Positions 35,453 to 45,574 of a stretch of 64,000 nt of DNA are shown one piece after another (position 1 is the stretch's first letter; each line of letters begins with the position of its first letter). Below the pieces are notes generated by a model. The model had not been told where the DNA came from. It did no database searches and saw only the letters and a list, made by a program, of their open reading frames with translations. Source of the stretch: Actinomyces oris (GTDB taxonomy: Bacteria > Actinomycetota > Actinomycetes > Actinomycetales > Actinomycetaceae); NCBI RefSeq assembly GCF_001553935.1, contig NZ_CP014232.1, positions 2,356,001 to 2,420,000 of the forward strand, given 5' to 3'. A program made the position numbers and the translations under genes.

Positions 35453-37039
35453 ATGAGCAACCACGCCTACGAGTCGGCCGCCGCCCTACGGCCGAGCTCC
35501 AATGGTCCCATCCCCATCAGCACCCTGTGCGAGCGCTTCTCCCTGACTCCCGCCTCAGCTGAGGATGCCGCCGCCCTCAACGACCTGAGCACCCTGGGGG
35601 TCAGCGTCGACTCCGGCGACATCGCAGCGGGCGAGCTCTTCGTGGGACTGCCCGGTTTCACCGTCCACGGGGCCCGCTTCGCCGCCCAGGCCGTCGCCTC
35701 CGGTGCCGTTGCCATCCTGACCGATGCCGACGGCGCCCAGATCGTTCACGAGACCGCTCCTGGTACGCCGGTCCTCGTGCACGATGACCCCCGTGCCGTC
35801 GTCGGCCCCCTGAGCGCCGAGGTCTACCACCACCCGGCACGCGGACTGGTCACTACCGCCGTCACCGGAACCAACGGCAAGACGACCACCGCCTACTTCC
35901 TCGACGCCATTCTGTCCGCTCACGTCGGCGGCTGCATGGTGGCCGGAACCGTCGAGCTGCGCGTGGGGGAGCGCTCCGTGGAGTCCCCGCGCACCACCGT
36001 CGAGGCCCCCGTCCTGCAGCGGATGATGGCCCTGGCCGTGGAGGACAAGGTCGGCGCCGCCTCCCTGGAGGCCTCCAGCCACGCCATCGTCCTGCACCGG
36101 CTCGATGGGCTCGTTGTCGACGTCGCCGGCTTCACCAACCTCCAGCGCGACCACCTCGACTTCCACAAGACCATGGAGGGCTACCTGGAGGCCAAGGCGC
36201 AGCTGTTCACCCCCGAGCACGCCCGCCGCGGCGTGGTCTGCGTCGACGACCAGTGGGGGGCGGCCCTGGCCGCCGAGGCCCCCATCGAGATCGACCGCGT
36301 GCGCGCCTACCCCGGTGAGACTCCCGCCGACTGGTGGGTCAGCGACGCCGCCGTCTCCCTGACCGACTCCGCCACCACCTTCACCCTCCACGGGCCCGAC
36401 GGCGAGAAGATCGAGGCCTCCTGCCCCCTTCCCGGACTCGTCAACGTGCAGAACGCCGCCCTGGCCCTGGTCATGGCCATCCGCGCCGGGGTGCCCGCCG
36501 CTACGGCCGCCGCGGCCCTGGCCGGTGCCCATAACATCCCCGGCCGCATGCAGCGCATCAGCCAGCGTGACGGTCGACGTGGCCTGTGCATCGTCGACTT
36601 CGCCCACACCCCCGAGGCCATGGAGCTGGCCCTCAAGGCCGTGCGTCCCATCACCCCGGGGCGCCTCATCGTGGTCTTCGGATCCGACGGCGACCGGGAC
36701 CAGGGCAAGCGGCCCATGCTGGGCGAGGTGTGCGCCCGCCTGGCCGATGTTCTGGTCGTCACCGACGAGAACCCCCGCAGCGAGGACCCCCAGCTCATCC
36801 GCAACGCCATCCTCGAGGGCGTGCGCGGCGTGCGTCCCGACCTGACGGACGTCGAGGAGATCACCACCTGGCGCGGCGACGCCGTACGCCGGGGCGTCGA
36901 GCTGTGCGGACCCGACGACACCGTCATCGTCACCGGCAAGGGCCACGAGCCCTTCCTGGAGATGGCCGGGGAGTTCATCCGCTACAACGACGCGCCCGTG
37001 ATGGCCGAGGCCGTCGAGAAGAAATGGGGACGGGCATGA
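35453..37039 (+). CDS. murE: UDP-MurNAc-tripeptide synthetase MurE
   Basis: A 528-residue Mur ligase adding the third residue of the stem peptide. The ATP motif TGTNGKTTTAY lies at about 138-148, with LEASSHAIVLHRLDG, TNLQRDHLDFHKTMEGYL and DFAHTPEAMELAL following. The residue-3 specificity loop reads TDENPRSED at about 436-444: the final NPR resembles diaminopimelate-adding enzymes, although Actinomyces walls usually have Lys or Orn, so specificity should not be assumed. A GAGGAA is 5 nt before the ATG. It overlaps murF by 4 bp. Confidence 0.94.
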   Translation: MSNHAYESAAALRPSSNGPIPISTLCERFSLTPASAEDAAALNDLSTLGVSVDSGDIAAGELFVGLPGFTVHGARFAAQAVASGAVAILTDADGAQIVHETAPGTPVLVHDDPRAVVGPLSAEVYHHPARGLVTTAVTGTNGKTTTAYFLDAILSAHVGGCMVAGTVELRVGERSVESPRTTVEAPVLQRMMALAVEDKVGAASLEASSHAIVLHRLDGLVVDVAGFTNLQRDHLDFHKTMEGYLEAKAQLFTPEHARRGVVCVDDQWGAALAAEAPIEIDRVRAYPGETPADWWVSDAAVSLTDSATTFTLHGPDGEKIEASCPLPGLVNVQNAALALVMAIRAGVPAATAAAALAGAHNIPGRMQRISQRDGRRGLCIVDFAHTPEAMELALKAVRPITPGRLIVVFGSDGDRDQGKRPMLGEVCARLADVLVVTDENPRSEDPQLIRNAILEGVRGVRPDLTDVEEITTWRGDAVRRGVELCGPDDTVIVTGKGHEPFLEMAGEFIRYNDAPVMAEAVEKKWGRA

Positions 37040-38475
37040 GGCTCAGCCTGAGTCAGATCGCCGCCGCCGTCGGCGGCAGGCTCATCGGCCCGGACGCGCC
37101 GGTGACCGGGCCGGTCGTCACCGACTCCCGCCAGGCCGCCGAGGGCTCACTGTTCATCGCCGTTCACGGTGAGCGCACCGACGGCCACGCCCACCTGGGA
37201 TCGGCCGGGGCGCTGGGTGCTGTCGGCGCCATCGTCTCCGACCTGGAGGCCGCCCGCAGCGGACTGTCCCAGGGGCAGGCCGAGGAGCCGACCATGGGGC
37301 TCGTCCTCGTGGAGGACACGGTAGTGGCTCTCGGTGCTCTGGCCCGCACCCACCTGGAAGGGCTGCGCCAGGCAGCAGCCGAGCGAGGCGAGCGTCTCAC
37401 CGTGGTGGCGATGACCGGCTCGGTGGGCAAGACCACCACCAAGGACCTCACCCGCCAGCTCCTGGCAGCCTCCGGCCCCACGGTGGCGCCCCGGGCCAGC
37501 TTCAACAACGAGATCGGTCTGCCGCTGACCGTGCTGGAGGCCGACGAGTCCACCCGCTACCTCGTCCTGGAGATGGGGGCCTCCGGGCCTGGACATATCG
37601 CCTACCTCACCGACATCGCCCCCCTGGACGCGGCCGGAGTCCTCATGATCGGCCACGCCCACATGGGCGGCTTCGGCTCCATCGAGGGAGTCGCCGCGGC
37701 CAAGGCGGAGATCATCGCCGGCCTGCGGCCTGACGGGACCGCCATCCTCAACGCCGACGACGCCCGCGCCGCCGCCATGGCCGAGCTCGCACCGGCACGC
37801 GTCCTGACCTTCTCCGCCCAAGGGCGACAGGCCGACCTGAGGGCCGAGAACGTGGACCTGGACGCGGCTGCCCGAGCGGCCTTCGACCTCCACCTGCCCG
37901 GTCTCGCCGAGCCCCGCCGCGTCCAGCTGGCCGTGGCGGGAGTGCACAACGTGTCCAACGCCCTGGCCGCCGCGGGGCTGGCCCTGGCCGCGGGCATCGC
38001 CCCCGAGCTCGTCGCCGAGCGGCTCGGCTCAGTGAGCATCGAGAGCCCCCACCGGATGGATATTTCGGAACTCAGTGGTGATCTTCTCCTTATCGACGAC
38101 TCCTACAACGCCAACATCGACTCCATGACGGCGGCGCTGGCGGTGCTGCCGGCTCTGGCCGGGGACCGACGTCGCGTCGTCGTGATTTCCGAGATGCTTG
38201 AGCTGGGGGAGTCCTCTGCGGCCGATCACGCGCGCACCGGAGAGCTCGCGGCCCAAGCCGGAGCCGCTATGCTCATCGGCATCGGCTCCACCCAGGAGGC
38301 ACTCGAGGCGGCCAGGGCGCGAGGGGTCGAGGTCGTCGGTTTCGATGATGCCGCGACCGCCATCTCCCAGATCGACGCCCTGCTCTGCGACGGCGACGCC
38401 GTCCTGGTCAAGGGTTCCAACGGCTCGGGCGCCTGGCGCCTGGCCGACCACCTCAAGGAGGTTCGTCCCCGATGA
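37036..38475 (+). CDS. murF: UDP-MurNAc-tripeptide--D-Ala-D-Ala ligase
   Basis: A 479-residue MurF that adds D-Ala-D-Ala to the UDP-MurNAc tripeptide. ATP motif MTGSVGKTTTKDL lies at about 127-138, with SFNNEIGLPLTVL, LEMGASGPGHIAYL, IGHAHMGGFGSIEGVA and DDSYNANIDSM downstream. The ATG at 37036 overlaps the murE stop as ATGA; an in-frame ATG at 37024 is the alternative. Its own stop overlaps mraY in the same way. Confidence 0.95.
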   Translation: MRLSLSQIAAAVGGRLIGPDAPVTGPVVTDSRQAAEGSLFIAVHGERTDGHAHLGSAGALGAVGAIVSDLEAARSGLSQGQAEEPTMGLVLVEDTVVALGALARTHLEGLRQAAAERGERLTVVAMTGSVGKTTTKDLTRQLLAASGPTVAPRASFNNEIGLPLTVLEADESTRYLVLEMGASGPGHIAYLTDIAPLDAAGVLMIGHAHMGGFGSIEGVAAAKAEIIAGLRPDGTAILNADDARAAAMAELAPARVLTFSAQGRQADLRAENVDLDAAARAAFDLHLPGLAEPRRVQLAVAGVHNVSNALAAAGLALAAGIAPELVAERLGSVSIESPHRMDISELSGDLLLIDDSYNANIDSMTAALAVLPALAGDRRRVVVISEMLELGESSAADHARTGELAAQAGAAMLIGIGSTQEALEAARARGVEVVGFDDAATAISQIDALLCDGDAVLVKGSNGSGAWRLADHLKEVRPR

Positions 38476-39572
38476 CCGCCATCCTCATCTCCGGTGTGGT
38501 CGGACTGGTGGGCACCCTGCTGGGGACCCCCCTGCTCATCCGCTACCTCCACGCCAAGGAGTACGGACAGTTCATCCGCCAGGACGGGCCCCAGGGACAC
38601 TTCACCAAGCGCGGCACGCCGACCATGGGCGGCCTCGTCATCATCATCTCCACTGTCCTGGGCTACACCCTGGCCAATCTCAGCCAGCTGCGCACACCGC
38701 GCGCCTCCGGGGTCCTGCTGCTCTTCCTCGTCGTCGGGCTCGGGCTCATCGGATTCCTGGACGACTTCGAGAAGATCTCCAAGCAGCGCTCCCTGGGACT
38801 GAGGGCATGGCAGAAGATCGTGGGGCAGGCGCTCATCGGCGTCGGATTCTCGGTGGCGGCCCTGCACTTCGCGGACCGCAACGGACTGACCCCCGCCTCC
38901 ACCCGGATCTCCTTTGCCCGGGACTCGGCGATCAACCTGGCCTTCGCCGGCAGCGTCGTCGGGCTCATTCTGTTCATCCTGTGGGCCAACTTCCTCATCA
39001 CCGCCTGGTCCAACGCCGTCAACCTCACCGACGGGCTCGATGGACTGGCCGCCGGCGCCTCGGCCATGGTCTTCGGCGCCTACACGCTCATCGGCGTGTG
39101 GCAGACCAACCAGTCCTGCAACTACGGCCACGAGACCATGGTCCCCACCACCTGCTATCAGGTCAGGGACCCGCGAGACCTGGCCATGATCGCCGCCGCC
39201 CTCATGGGGGCCTGCTTCGGCTTCCTGTGGTGGAACGCCTCACCGGCCAAGATCTTCATGGGTGACACCGGGTCCCTGGCCCTGGGTGGGGCGGTCGCCG
39301 GCCTGTCGATCCTGACCCGCACGGAGTTCCTGGCCGTCATCCTGGGTGGACTCTTCCTGGCCGAGGTCATGAGCGACATCATCCAGATCGTCTCATTCAA
39401 GTCAACAGGCCGACGCGTCTTCCGCATGGCTCCACTGCATCACCACTTCGAACTGGGAGGATGGACCGAGGTCAACGTGGTGATCCGCTTCTGGATCATT
39501 GCCGGCCTGTGCGTCATCGCGGGACTCGGACTCTTCTACGCCGAGTACCTGCGCCAGCTCATCTTCGGATGA
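38472..39572 (+). CDS. mraY: phospho-N-acetylmuramoyl-pentapeptide transferase
   Basis: A 366-residue, ten-helix membrane enzyme that makes lipid I. Seen: QDGPQGHFTKRGTPTMGGLVII, LGLIGFLDDFEKI (the Asp pair), NLTDGLDGLAAG, GFLWWNASPAKIFMGDTGSLALGG and MAPLHHHFELGGWTEVNVVIRFW with the His triad. All catalytic elements are present and length is normal. It overlaps murF by 4 bp. Confidence 0.97.
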   Translation: MTAILISGVVGLVGTLLGTPLLIRYLHAKEYGQFIRQDGPQGHFTKRGTPTMGGLVIIISTVLGYTLANLSQLRTPRASGVLLLFLVVGLGLIGFLDDFEKISKQRSLGLRAWQKIVGQALIGVGFSVAALHFADRNGLTPASTRISFARDSAINLAFAGSVVGLILFILWANFLITAWSNAVNLTDGLDGLAAGASAMVFGAYTLIGVWQTNQSCNYGHETMVPTTCYQVRDPRDLAMIAAALMGACFGFLWWNASPAKIFMGDTGSLALGGAVAGLSILTRTEFLAVILGGLFLAEVMSDIIQIVSFKSTGRRVFRMAPLHHHFELGGWTEVNVVIRFWIIAGLCVIAGLGLFYAEYLRQLIFG

Positions 39573-39674
39573 GTCGGGACGCCCGGGCCACTGCGACCCG
39601 ACCCATTGAAGCAGTCTTCACCTGCCGGAAGCCCCGTCAGGAGAAGTGAGGAACCAGGAGCGTGAGCCCGCACC

Positions 39675-41234
39675 GTGACCAGCCTGACTGAAGTCCCCGG
39701 TGAGCTGACCAGCGCCGTAACCGGCCCCGGCGGGTCTTTGAGCGACCAGCTCGACGGCGCCCACGTGGCCGTTGTCGGGCTAGGGCGCACCGGGCGCGCC
39801 GTCGTAGACGCCCTGGCCACGCTGGGGGCCCGCATCCACGTCTTCGACAGCCGTGAGTCCTCCCTCGAGATGCTGCAGACCCCCGTGGCCTCCACGACGG
39901 TCGCCGACGCCGAGGCGACCGCGGCCGCCCTGGCGCAGTCCCCGGCCAGGCTCCTCGTCGTCTCACCCGGGGTCCCGGCCACCGGGCCGGTCCTGCGAGG
40001 CGCCGCGGCGGCGGGTATCGAGACCTGGAGCGAGGTCGAGCTGGCTTGGAGGATTCAGCAGGACTCAGCGCGTCCGCACGTCCCATGGCTGACTCTGACC
40101 GGGACGGACGGCAAGACCACCACGGTCAGCATGCTCTCAGCGATCCTGACGGCCCACGGGCTCACGGCCCCGGCCGTGGGCAACATCGGCACCCCCGTTA
40201 TCGAGGCGGTGCTGGCCGGCAGCGCCGACGCCCTGGCCGTGGAGCTGTCCAGCTTCCAGCTGCACACCACCAGGACCCTGGCGCCCCTGGCGTCGGCCTG
40301 CCTCAACCTGGCCGCCGACCACCTCGACTGGCACGGGGGCCTGGCGGCCTACGCCCAGGACAAGGCTCGGGTCTACTCCCGCACCCGGCTCGCCGCCATC
40401 TACAACCTCGCCGACTCCGCCACCGAGGACATGGTCCGTCAGGCCGATGTCGTCGAGGGCTGTCGAGCCGTCGGCTTCACCCTGGCCGCACCGGGATTGG
40501 GACAGATCGGCATGGTCGAGGACCTTCTGGTCGACCGCGCCTTCCACGCCGAGCGGCGCTCCAGCGGCGTCGAGCTGGCCACCACCGCCGACCTGGCGCA
40601 CCTCGCCCCGGCAGGACGCGTCCAGAACCTGCCCGCGCACCTGCTGGCCGACGCCCTGGCGGCCGCCGCGCTGGCCCGGGCGGCCGGAGCTGACCCGCAG
40701 GCGGTCTCCGCCGGACTGCGCGCCTACAGTCCCGGGGCCCACCGGATCGTCACCGTCGCCGAGGCGGACGGCATCACCTGGGTCGATGACTCCAAGGCCA
40801 CCAACCCGCACTCCGCCGAGGCCGCACTGACCTCCCTGCCGCAGGGGACCGCCGTGTGGATCTGCGGCGGCGACACCAAGGGTGCACAGTTCTTCGACCT
40901 GGTCCGCACGGTGCGCCCCCACCTGCGCGGCGCCGTCGTCATCGGCAAGGACCAGAGCGACATTCTGGCGGCCCTGGAGCAGGAGGCCCCCGGCCTTCCC
41001 CTCACTCGCGTCAGCGACGGCAGCGCCGAGCAGGTGAGCGCCGCAGCGGTGGAGGCCGCCGGCGCCATGGCCCGCAACGGTGACACCGTCATGCTGGCCC
41101 CGGCTTGCGCCTCCTGGGACCAGTTCACGTCCTATGCCCAGCGCGGCGACCTGTTCGCCGCCTGCGCCCGGGCCTTCACCCAAGGCGATGGTGCCCGGGA
41201 CGGGGACGCCTCCGGCGACCAGGAGCGGCTGTGA
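39675..41234 (+). CDS. murD: UDP-N-acetylmuramoylalanine--D-glutamate ligase
   Basis: A 519-residue MurD adding D-Glu to UDP-MurNAc-L-Ala. Rossmann start VAVVGLGRTGRAVVDAL, LLVVSPGVPATGPVL, ATP motif TGTDGKTTTVSM (about 141-152), LELSSFQL-type VELSSFQLHTTR, AADHLDWHGG and DDSKATNPHSAEAAL are seen. The GTG start is 102 bp after mraY; AGGAG lies somewhat far upstream. The last ~20 residues are Gly/Asp-rich. Its stop overlaps the ftsW GTG start. Confidence 0.94.
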   Translation: MTSLTEVPGELTSAVTGPGGSLSDQLDGAHVAVVGLGRTGRAVVDALATLGARIHVFDSRESSLEMLQTPVASTTVADAEATAAALAQSPARLLVVSPGVPATGPVLRGAAAAGIETWSEVELAWRIQQDSARPHVPWLTLTGTDGKTTTVSMLSAILTAHGLTAPAVGNIGTPVIEAVLAGSADALAVELSSFQLHTTRTLAPLASACLNLAADHLDWHGGLAAYAQDKARVYSRTRLAAIYNLADSATEDMVRQADVVEGCRAVGFTLAAPGLGQIGMVEDLLVDRAFHAERRSSGVELATTADLAHLAPAGRVQNLPAHLLADALAAAALARAAGADPQAVSAGLRAYSPGAHRIVTVAEADGITWVDDSKATNPHSAEAALTSLPQGTAVWICGGDTKGAQFFDLVRTVRPHLRGAVVIGKDQSDILAALEQEAPGLPLTRVSDGSAEQVSAAAVEAAGAMARNGDTVMLAPACASWDQFTSYAQRGDLFAACARAFTQGDGARDGDASGDQERL

Positions 41235-42760
41235 AGACCGGGCCCACCTCGGCCACCGCCGCCCGCTCGTCGAGCCCCTCCTCGGCAGGAGCCTCTCGGG
41301 CGACCGGAGCCCCGTCAAGGACAGCCGGTGCCGGCCGCAAGCCGGAGCGGGACGCCCCCCGGAAGGGCGCTGCCACAGCGTCCCAACAGACCAGGAAGCC
41401 CTCCGGCTCTCGGCCCACGGGAGCGGGCGGTCGCCTGGGTGACGCCTGGCGCAAGCGGCTGGCTCACTGGGGCGAGCGGCTCTCAAGACCCTGGGACGGG
41501 GGTGCTCCCCAGACCGATGGCGGCTCGCAGGAGCGTCGTCGGCGTCCCTCCGAGGGGTCCGACTCCCCCCAGAGCTCCGAGCAGGTGACTCTGACCTACT
41601 ACTGCCTGCTCGTGTCCACCCTGGTGCTGGAGACCTTCGGGCTCATCATGGTCTTCTCCGTGCAGTCGGTGACCGTGGCCGCCACCGGTGGCAATGCTTT
41701 CACCGACTTCGCCAAGTACCTCATCTTCGCTGCGGTGGGGACGCTGGGCATGGTGGGGGTCTCCCGCATCCCGCTGTCCTGGTTCCCGCGGATGGCGTGG
41801 GTGCTCCTGGCGCTGACGATCGCCATGCAGTGCCTGGTGTTCACACCAGTCGGGGTCAACGTCTACGGCAACCGCAACTGGATCCAGGTCCCGGGGGTCG
41901 GCACCGCCCAGCCCTCGGAGTTCATCAAAGTGGCCCTCGCCCTGGTCCTGGGGACCCTGGTGACCTGGTACGCGGACAAGCGCCCCCGGGACCGGGCGTG
42001 GAAGGCGGGCTGGGGCGGTGTCGCCGTCGCGATCCTGAGCGTCTTCGGCGGACAGGATCTGGGAACCGTCATCATCCTGGTGATCATCGTCGCCGGGGCC
42101 CTGTGGGTTGGGGGTATGCGCAAGCGCTGGTTCGCTCTCCTGGGTGCCGGCGGCATCGTCATGTTCGCGGCCGCCTCCATGCTCAGCGCCAACCGGCGCG
42201 CCCGAATCACTGCCTGGATCCATCCCGAGGGCGCCGACCCCATGGGCGTGGGCTACCAGCCCAAGCACGGGATGTGGGCGCTGGGGACCGGGGGCTGGCT
42301 CGGTGTGGGGCCCGGATCGTCGCGCCAGAAGTGGGGCTACCTCACCCAGGCGGACTCCGACTACATCTTCGCCGTGCTTGGTGAGGAGTTCGGGCTGGTG
42401 GGTACGCTCGTCGTCATCGCCCTGTTCGCCGGTATCGGAGCCTGCTGCCTGCGGCTCATGAGGCGCCACACCTCCCTGTACGTCGTGGCCACGACCTCGG
42501 CCATCGGGGCGTGGATCGTGGGGCAGGCGATCATCAACATGGGGGTTGTCACTGGTGCGCTGCCGGTGCTGGGCGTCCCCCTTCCCCTCGTCAGCCGTGG
42601 AGGCACCGCACTGGTGTCGGTCCTCCTGGCCATCGGGGTGCTTCTGTCCTTCGCGCGTCACGAACCCGGCGCGCAGGAGGCCCTGTCCACGAGTCCCGGG
42701 GCGCTGCGTCGTTCCCTGGCAGTCATTGTCCCAAGGAGGAACCGTGCCCGAGACAAGTGA
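41231..42760 (+). CDS. ftsW: septal peptidoglycan glycosyltransferase FtsW
   Basis: A 509-residue SEDS protein that polymerises lipid II at the septum with FtsI. The SEDS core starts about residue 118 (VTLTYYCLLVSTLVLETFGLIMVFS) and shows GNRNWIQVPGVGTAQPSEFIKVALAL, GGQDLGTVIILVII, LGVGPGSSRQKWGYLTQADSDYIFAVLGEEFGL (split here by families) and PLPLVSRGGTALV. The first ~117 residues are Ser/Arg/Pro-rich, basic and likely disordered, far longer than in model FtsW. The GTG start overlaps the murD stop. The gene end overlaps murG by 17 bp. Confidence 0.94.
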   Translation: MKTGPTSATAARSSSPSSAGASRATGAPSRTAGAGRKPERDAPRKGAATASQQTRKPSGSRPTGAGGRLGDAWRKRLAHWGERLSRPWDGGAPQTDGGSQERRRRPSEGSDSPQSSEQVTLTYYCLLVSTLVLETFGLIMVFSVQSVTVAATGGNAFTDFAKYLIFAAVGTLGMVGVSRIPLSWFPRMAWVLLALTIAMQCLVFTPVGVNVYGNRNWIQVPGVGTAQPSEFIKVALALVLGTLVTWYADKRPRDRAWKAGWGGVAVAILSVFGGQDLGTVIILVIIVAGALWVGGMRKRWFALLGAGGIVMFAAASMLSANRRARITAWIHPEGADPMGVGYQPKHGMWALGTGGWLGVGPGSSRQKWGYLTQADSDYIFAVLGEEFGLVGTLVVIALFAGIGACCLRLMRRHTSLYVVATTSAIGAWIVGQAIINMGVVTGALPVLGVPLPLVSRGGTALVSVLLAIGVLLSFARHEPGAQEALSTSPGALRRSLAVIVPRRNRARDK

Positions 42761-44003
42761 GAGCGCAGGCTCGCCCCAGCAGGAGCGTCCTAGCGGCTCG
42801 GAGCGGCCCCGGCCGTTGCGGGTACTGCTGGCCGGCGGGGGCACCGCCGGCCACGTCAACCCGCTGCTGGCTACGGCCGCTGCCCTGCGGGACCCGGCCC
42901 TGGGTGGTGATCCTGACACGCAGATCCTCGTTCTGGGGACCGCTGAGGGGCTGGAGAAGCGGCTGGTGCCCGAGGCCGGCTTGGAGCTGGCTCTCGTTCC
43001 CAGGGTCCCTCTGCCGCGGCGTCCCAGCGGTGACCTGCTGCGTCTGCCGCACCGGCTGGGAAAGGCGATCAGCGCGGCCACGGAGGCCATTGAGGCTGTC
43101 AGGGCCGACGTCGTCGTTGGCTTCGGCGGCTACGTGTCGACCCCGGCCTACCTGGCCGCCAGGAAGGCCGGGGTGCCGGTCGTCATCCATGAGCAGAACG
43201 CCCGCCCTGGGCTGGCCAACCGGCTGGGGGCCTCCTGGGCCCAGGCCGTGGCCCTGACCTTCGCCTCCACCCGTCTCAGGGCTTCCAAGGGTTGCACCGA
43301 GGTCACGGGGTTGCCGCTGCGCCCGGCCATCGCCACCCTGGTGTCGCGGCGGGCCGCGAGCGAGGGGGCCCGCCGAGCTCGTGTCGAGGGCGCCCAGGCG
43401 CTGGGACTCGACCCCGACCTGCCCACGCTGCTGGTGACGGGCGGTTCCCTGGGGGCCCAGCACCTCAACGAGGTCCTGAGCGAGTCACTGGGTTCTCTGC
43501 CCGCAGGGCTTCAGGTGCTGCACCTGACCGGTAAGGACAAGGATGCCCCGGTGCGCGCCGCCCTCGAGGCGGCAGTGGCCTCCGGGGCTGAACAGGACCT
43601 CTCCGAGCGGTACCACGTGCTCGACTACCTGACCACGATGGAGCAGGCCTATGCCTGCGCCGACGGGGTCCTGTGCCGCTCCGGCGCCGGCACCGTCGCA
43701 GAGATCACGGCACTGGGGCTTCCAGCGCTCTACGTCCCCCTGCCGATCGGCAACGGGGAGCAGCGTCTCAACGCCGCTGACGTCCTGGCCTCCGGAGGCG
43801 GTCGCATGGTGCTCGACGCCGACCTCAAGCCCTCGGACATTCTTGACTTCGCCATGCTCATCTCCGACCCTGAGCGGCAGGCCGCCATGGCCCGGGCCGC
43901 GGCCTCCACCGGCGTCCAGGATGCGGCGGCCCGCCTGGCCGCCCTCATCCGGCAGTGCGCCTCCATCCATGACACTCCTACTGACGAGGAGAACGCGGCA
44001 TGA
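42744..44003 (+). CDS. murG: UDP-GlcNAc:lipid I GlcNAc transferase
   Basis: A 419-residue GT-B glycosyltransferase converting lipid I to lipid II on the inner membrane face. Seen: LLAGGGTAGHVNPLLA near residue 27, GFGGYVSTPAYLAA, IHEQNARPGLANR, VTGGSLGAQHLNE, CRSGAGTVAEITALGLPALYVPLP. The GTG at 42744 has AAGGAGG 4-10 nt before it and lies inside the end of ftsW. It overlaps murC by 4 bp. Confidence 0.96.
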   Translation: MPETSESAGSPQQERPSGSERPRPLRVLLAGGGTAGHVNPLLATAAALRDPALGGDPDTQILVLGTAEGLEKRLVPEAGLELALVPRVPLPRRPSGDLLRLPHRLGKAISAATEAIEAVRADVVVGFGGYVSTPAYLAARKAGVPVVIHEQNARPGLANRLGASWAQAVALTFASTRLRASKGCTEVTGLPLRPAIATLVSRRAASEGARRARVEGAQALGLDPDLPTLLVTGGSLGAQHLNEVLSESLGSLPAGLQVLHLTGKDKDAPVRAALEAAVASGAEQDLSERYHVLDYLTTMEQAYACADGVLCRSGAGTVAEITALGLPALYVPLPIGNGEQRLNAADVLASGGGRMVLDADLKPSDILDFAMLISDPERQAAMARAAASTGVQDAAARLAALIRQCASIHDTPTDEENAA

Positions 44004-45574
44004 CCGCCACGACACCCCAGGACATCCCCCGCACTGCCGACCGGCCGGCCGGCGCCGATCAGCGCACACTGGCAGACAGAGCCTTTCACCTCATTGGCAT
44101 CGGGGGAGCGGGGATGAGCGTGGTCGCCCAGCTGCTCGCCGCCCGCGGCGCCCGAGTCTCCGGCTCCGACGCCCACGGGGGCCCCGCCTTCGACCACCTG
44201 GCCGATCTGGGCATCACGACCCACCTGGGGCATGACGCCGCGAATGTGCCCGAGCGGAGCACTGTTGTGGTGTCCACCGCGATCAAGGAGACCAACCCTG
44301 AGCTCGCCCAGGCCCGCAGGCGGGATCAGGAGGTCATCCACCGGTCCCAGGCTCTGGCGCTGGCCGCTCAGGGCCTGGATTTCGTCGCCGTGGCGGGGGC
44401 GCACGGCAAGACCACGACCTCGGGCATGCTCGCCGAGGCCCTCACCGAGGCCGGAGCCGACCCCTCCTTCGCCATCGGCGGGGTCGTGCGGGCCCTGGGC
44501 ACCGGCGCCCACCTGGGCGGCGGCCCCGCACTGGTTGCCGAGGCCGATGAGTCCGACCGCTCCTTCCTCAACTACACCCCCCGCGTGGAGATCGTCACCA
44601 ACGTCGAGCCCGACCATCTCGACAGCTACGGCACCGCGGAGGCCTTCGAGGCGGCATTCGTCGACTTCGCTCACCGGCTGGTGCCCGGGGGCCTGCTGGT
44701 CGCCTGCGCCGCCGACGCCGGCGCACTGCGCCTGGCGCAGTCCGCAGCCGCCGAGGGCCTGCGCGTCGTCACCTACTCCTTTGCAGGCCCCGACACCCTC
44801 CCCGGCGGAGTGCTCGTGGGGGAGGGGCACGTCCACCTGGACATCCAGGAACGTGGGGCCTCATCCACTCGGGGGCTGCTGACCCTCACCAAGGCGACTG
44901 GCCGCGAGCCCGCCGGCGGTGTGGGTGAGGAGGCGCATCTTGGCCCGGTGGAGCTGGTGCTGGCCGTTCCGGGTGACCACGTGGCCCTTGACGCCGCCGG
45001 CGCCTGGGCAGCGGGCATCGAGCTCGGCGTCGAACCGGCCCTGATGGCCCGGGCGCTGGGGGCCTTCGGGGGGACAGGACGGCGCTTCGAGGACCGGGGC
45101 GAGGCTGACGGCGTGCGCGTCATCGACGACTACGCCCATCACCCCACGGAGATCGAGGCCCTGCTGCGCACGGCGCGGGGCGTGGCCCAGGAGCGCGGCG
45201 GCCGGGTCCTGGTCCTGTTCCAGCCGCATCTGTTCTCCCGCACCCGGGCCTTCGCCGACCGCTTCGGACAGGCGCTGGCCCTGGCCGACGCCGTTGTCAT
45301 CACTGACGTCTACCCCGCCAGGGAGACTCAGGCGGACTTCCCCGACATCACCGGGGACACGGTCGCCCAGCGCGTCCCCGGTGGCACCGCCAGGTTCGTC
45401 GCCGAGCGTCTTGAGGCCGCGCACGCGGTGGCCGACCTGGCGCGCCCGGGCGACCTGCTGCTGACAGTCGGTGCCGGCGACGTCACTGAGCTCGCCGGTA
45501 CGGTACTGGGCGACCTGGCGGCACGCGAGGGCGGTGCAGCCCCCTCGCCCGACGACCGGGACGAGCAGGCATGA
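44000..45574 (+). CDS. murC: UDP-N-acetylmuramate--L-alanine ligase
   Basis: A 524-residue MurC, first Mur ligase of the pathway. Seen: FHLIGIGGAGMSVVAQLLAA (about 29-48), ATP motif GAHGKTTTSGM (about 133-143), EADESDRSFL, VEPDHLDSYG, DDYAHHPTEIEALL and FQPHLFSRTRAF. The ATG overlaps murG as ATGA. Its end overlaps ftsQ by 4 bp. Confidence 0.96.
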   Translation: MTATTPQDIPRTADRPAGADQRTLADRAFHLIGIGGAGMSVVAQLLAARGARVSGSDAHGGPAFDHLADLGITTHLGHDAANVPERSTVVVSTAIKETNPELAQARRRDQEVIHRSQALALAAQGLDFVAVAGAHGKTTTSGMLAEALTEAGADPSFAIGGVVRALGTGAHLGGGPALVAEADESDRSFLNYTPRVEIVTNVEPDHLDSYGTAEAFEAAFVDFAHRLVPGGLLVACAADAGALRLAQSAAAEGLRVVTYSFAGPDTLPGGVLVGEGHVHLDIQERGASSTRGLLTLTKATGREPAGGVGEEAHLGPVELVLAVPGDHVALDAAGAWAAGIELGVEPALMARALGAFGGTGRRFEDRGEADGVRVIDDYAHHPTEIEALLRTARGVAQERGGRVLVLFQPHLFSRTRAFADRFGQALALADAVVITDVYPARETQADFPDITGDTVAQRVPGGTARFVAERLEAAHAVADLARPGDLLLTVGAGDVTELAGTVLGDLAAREGGAAPSPDDRDEQA

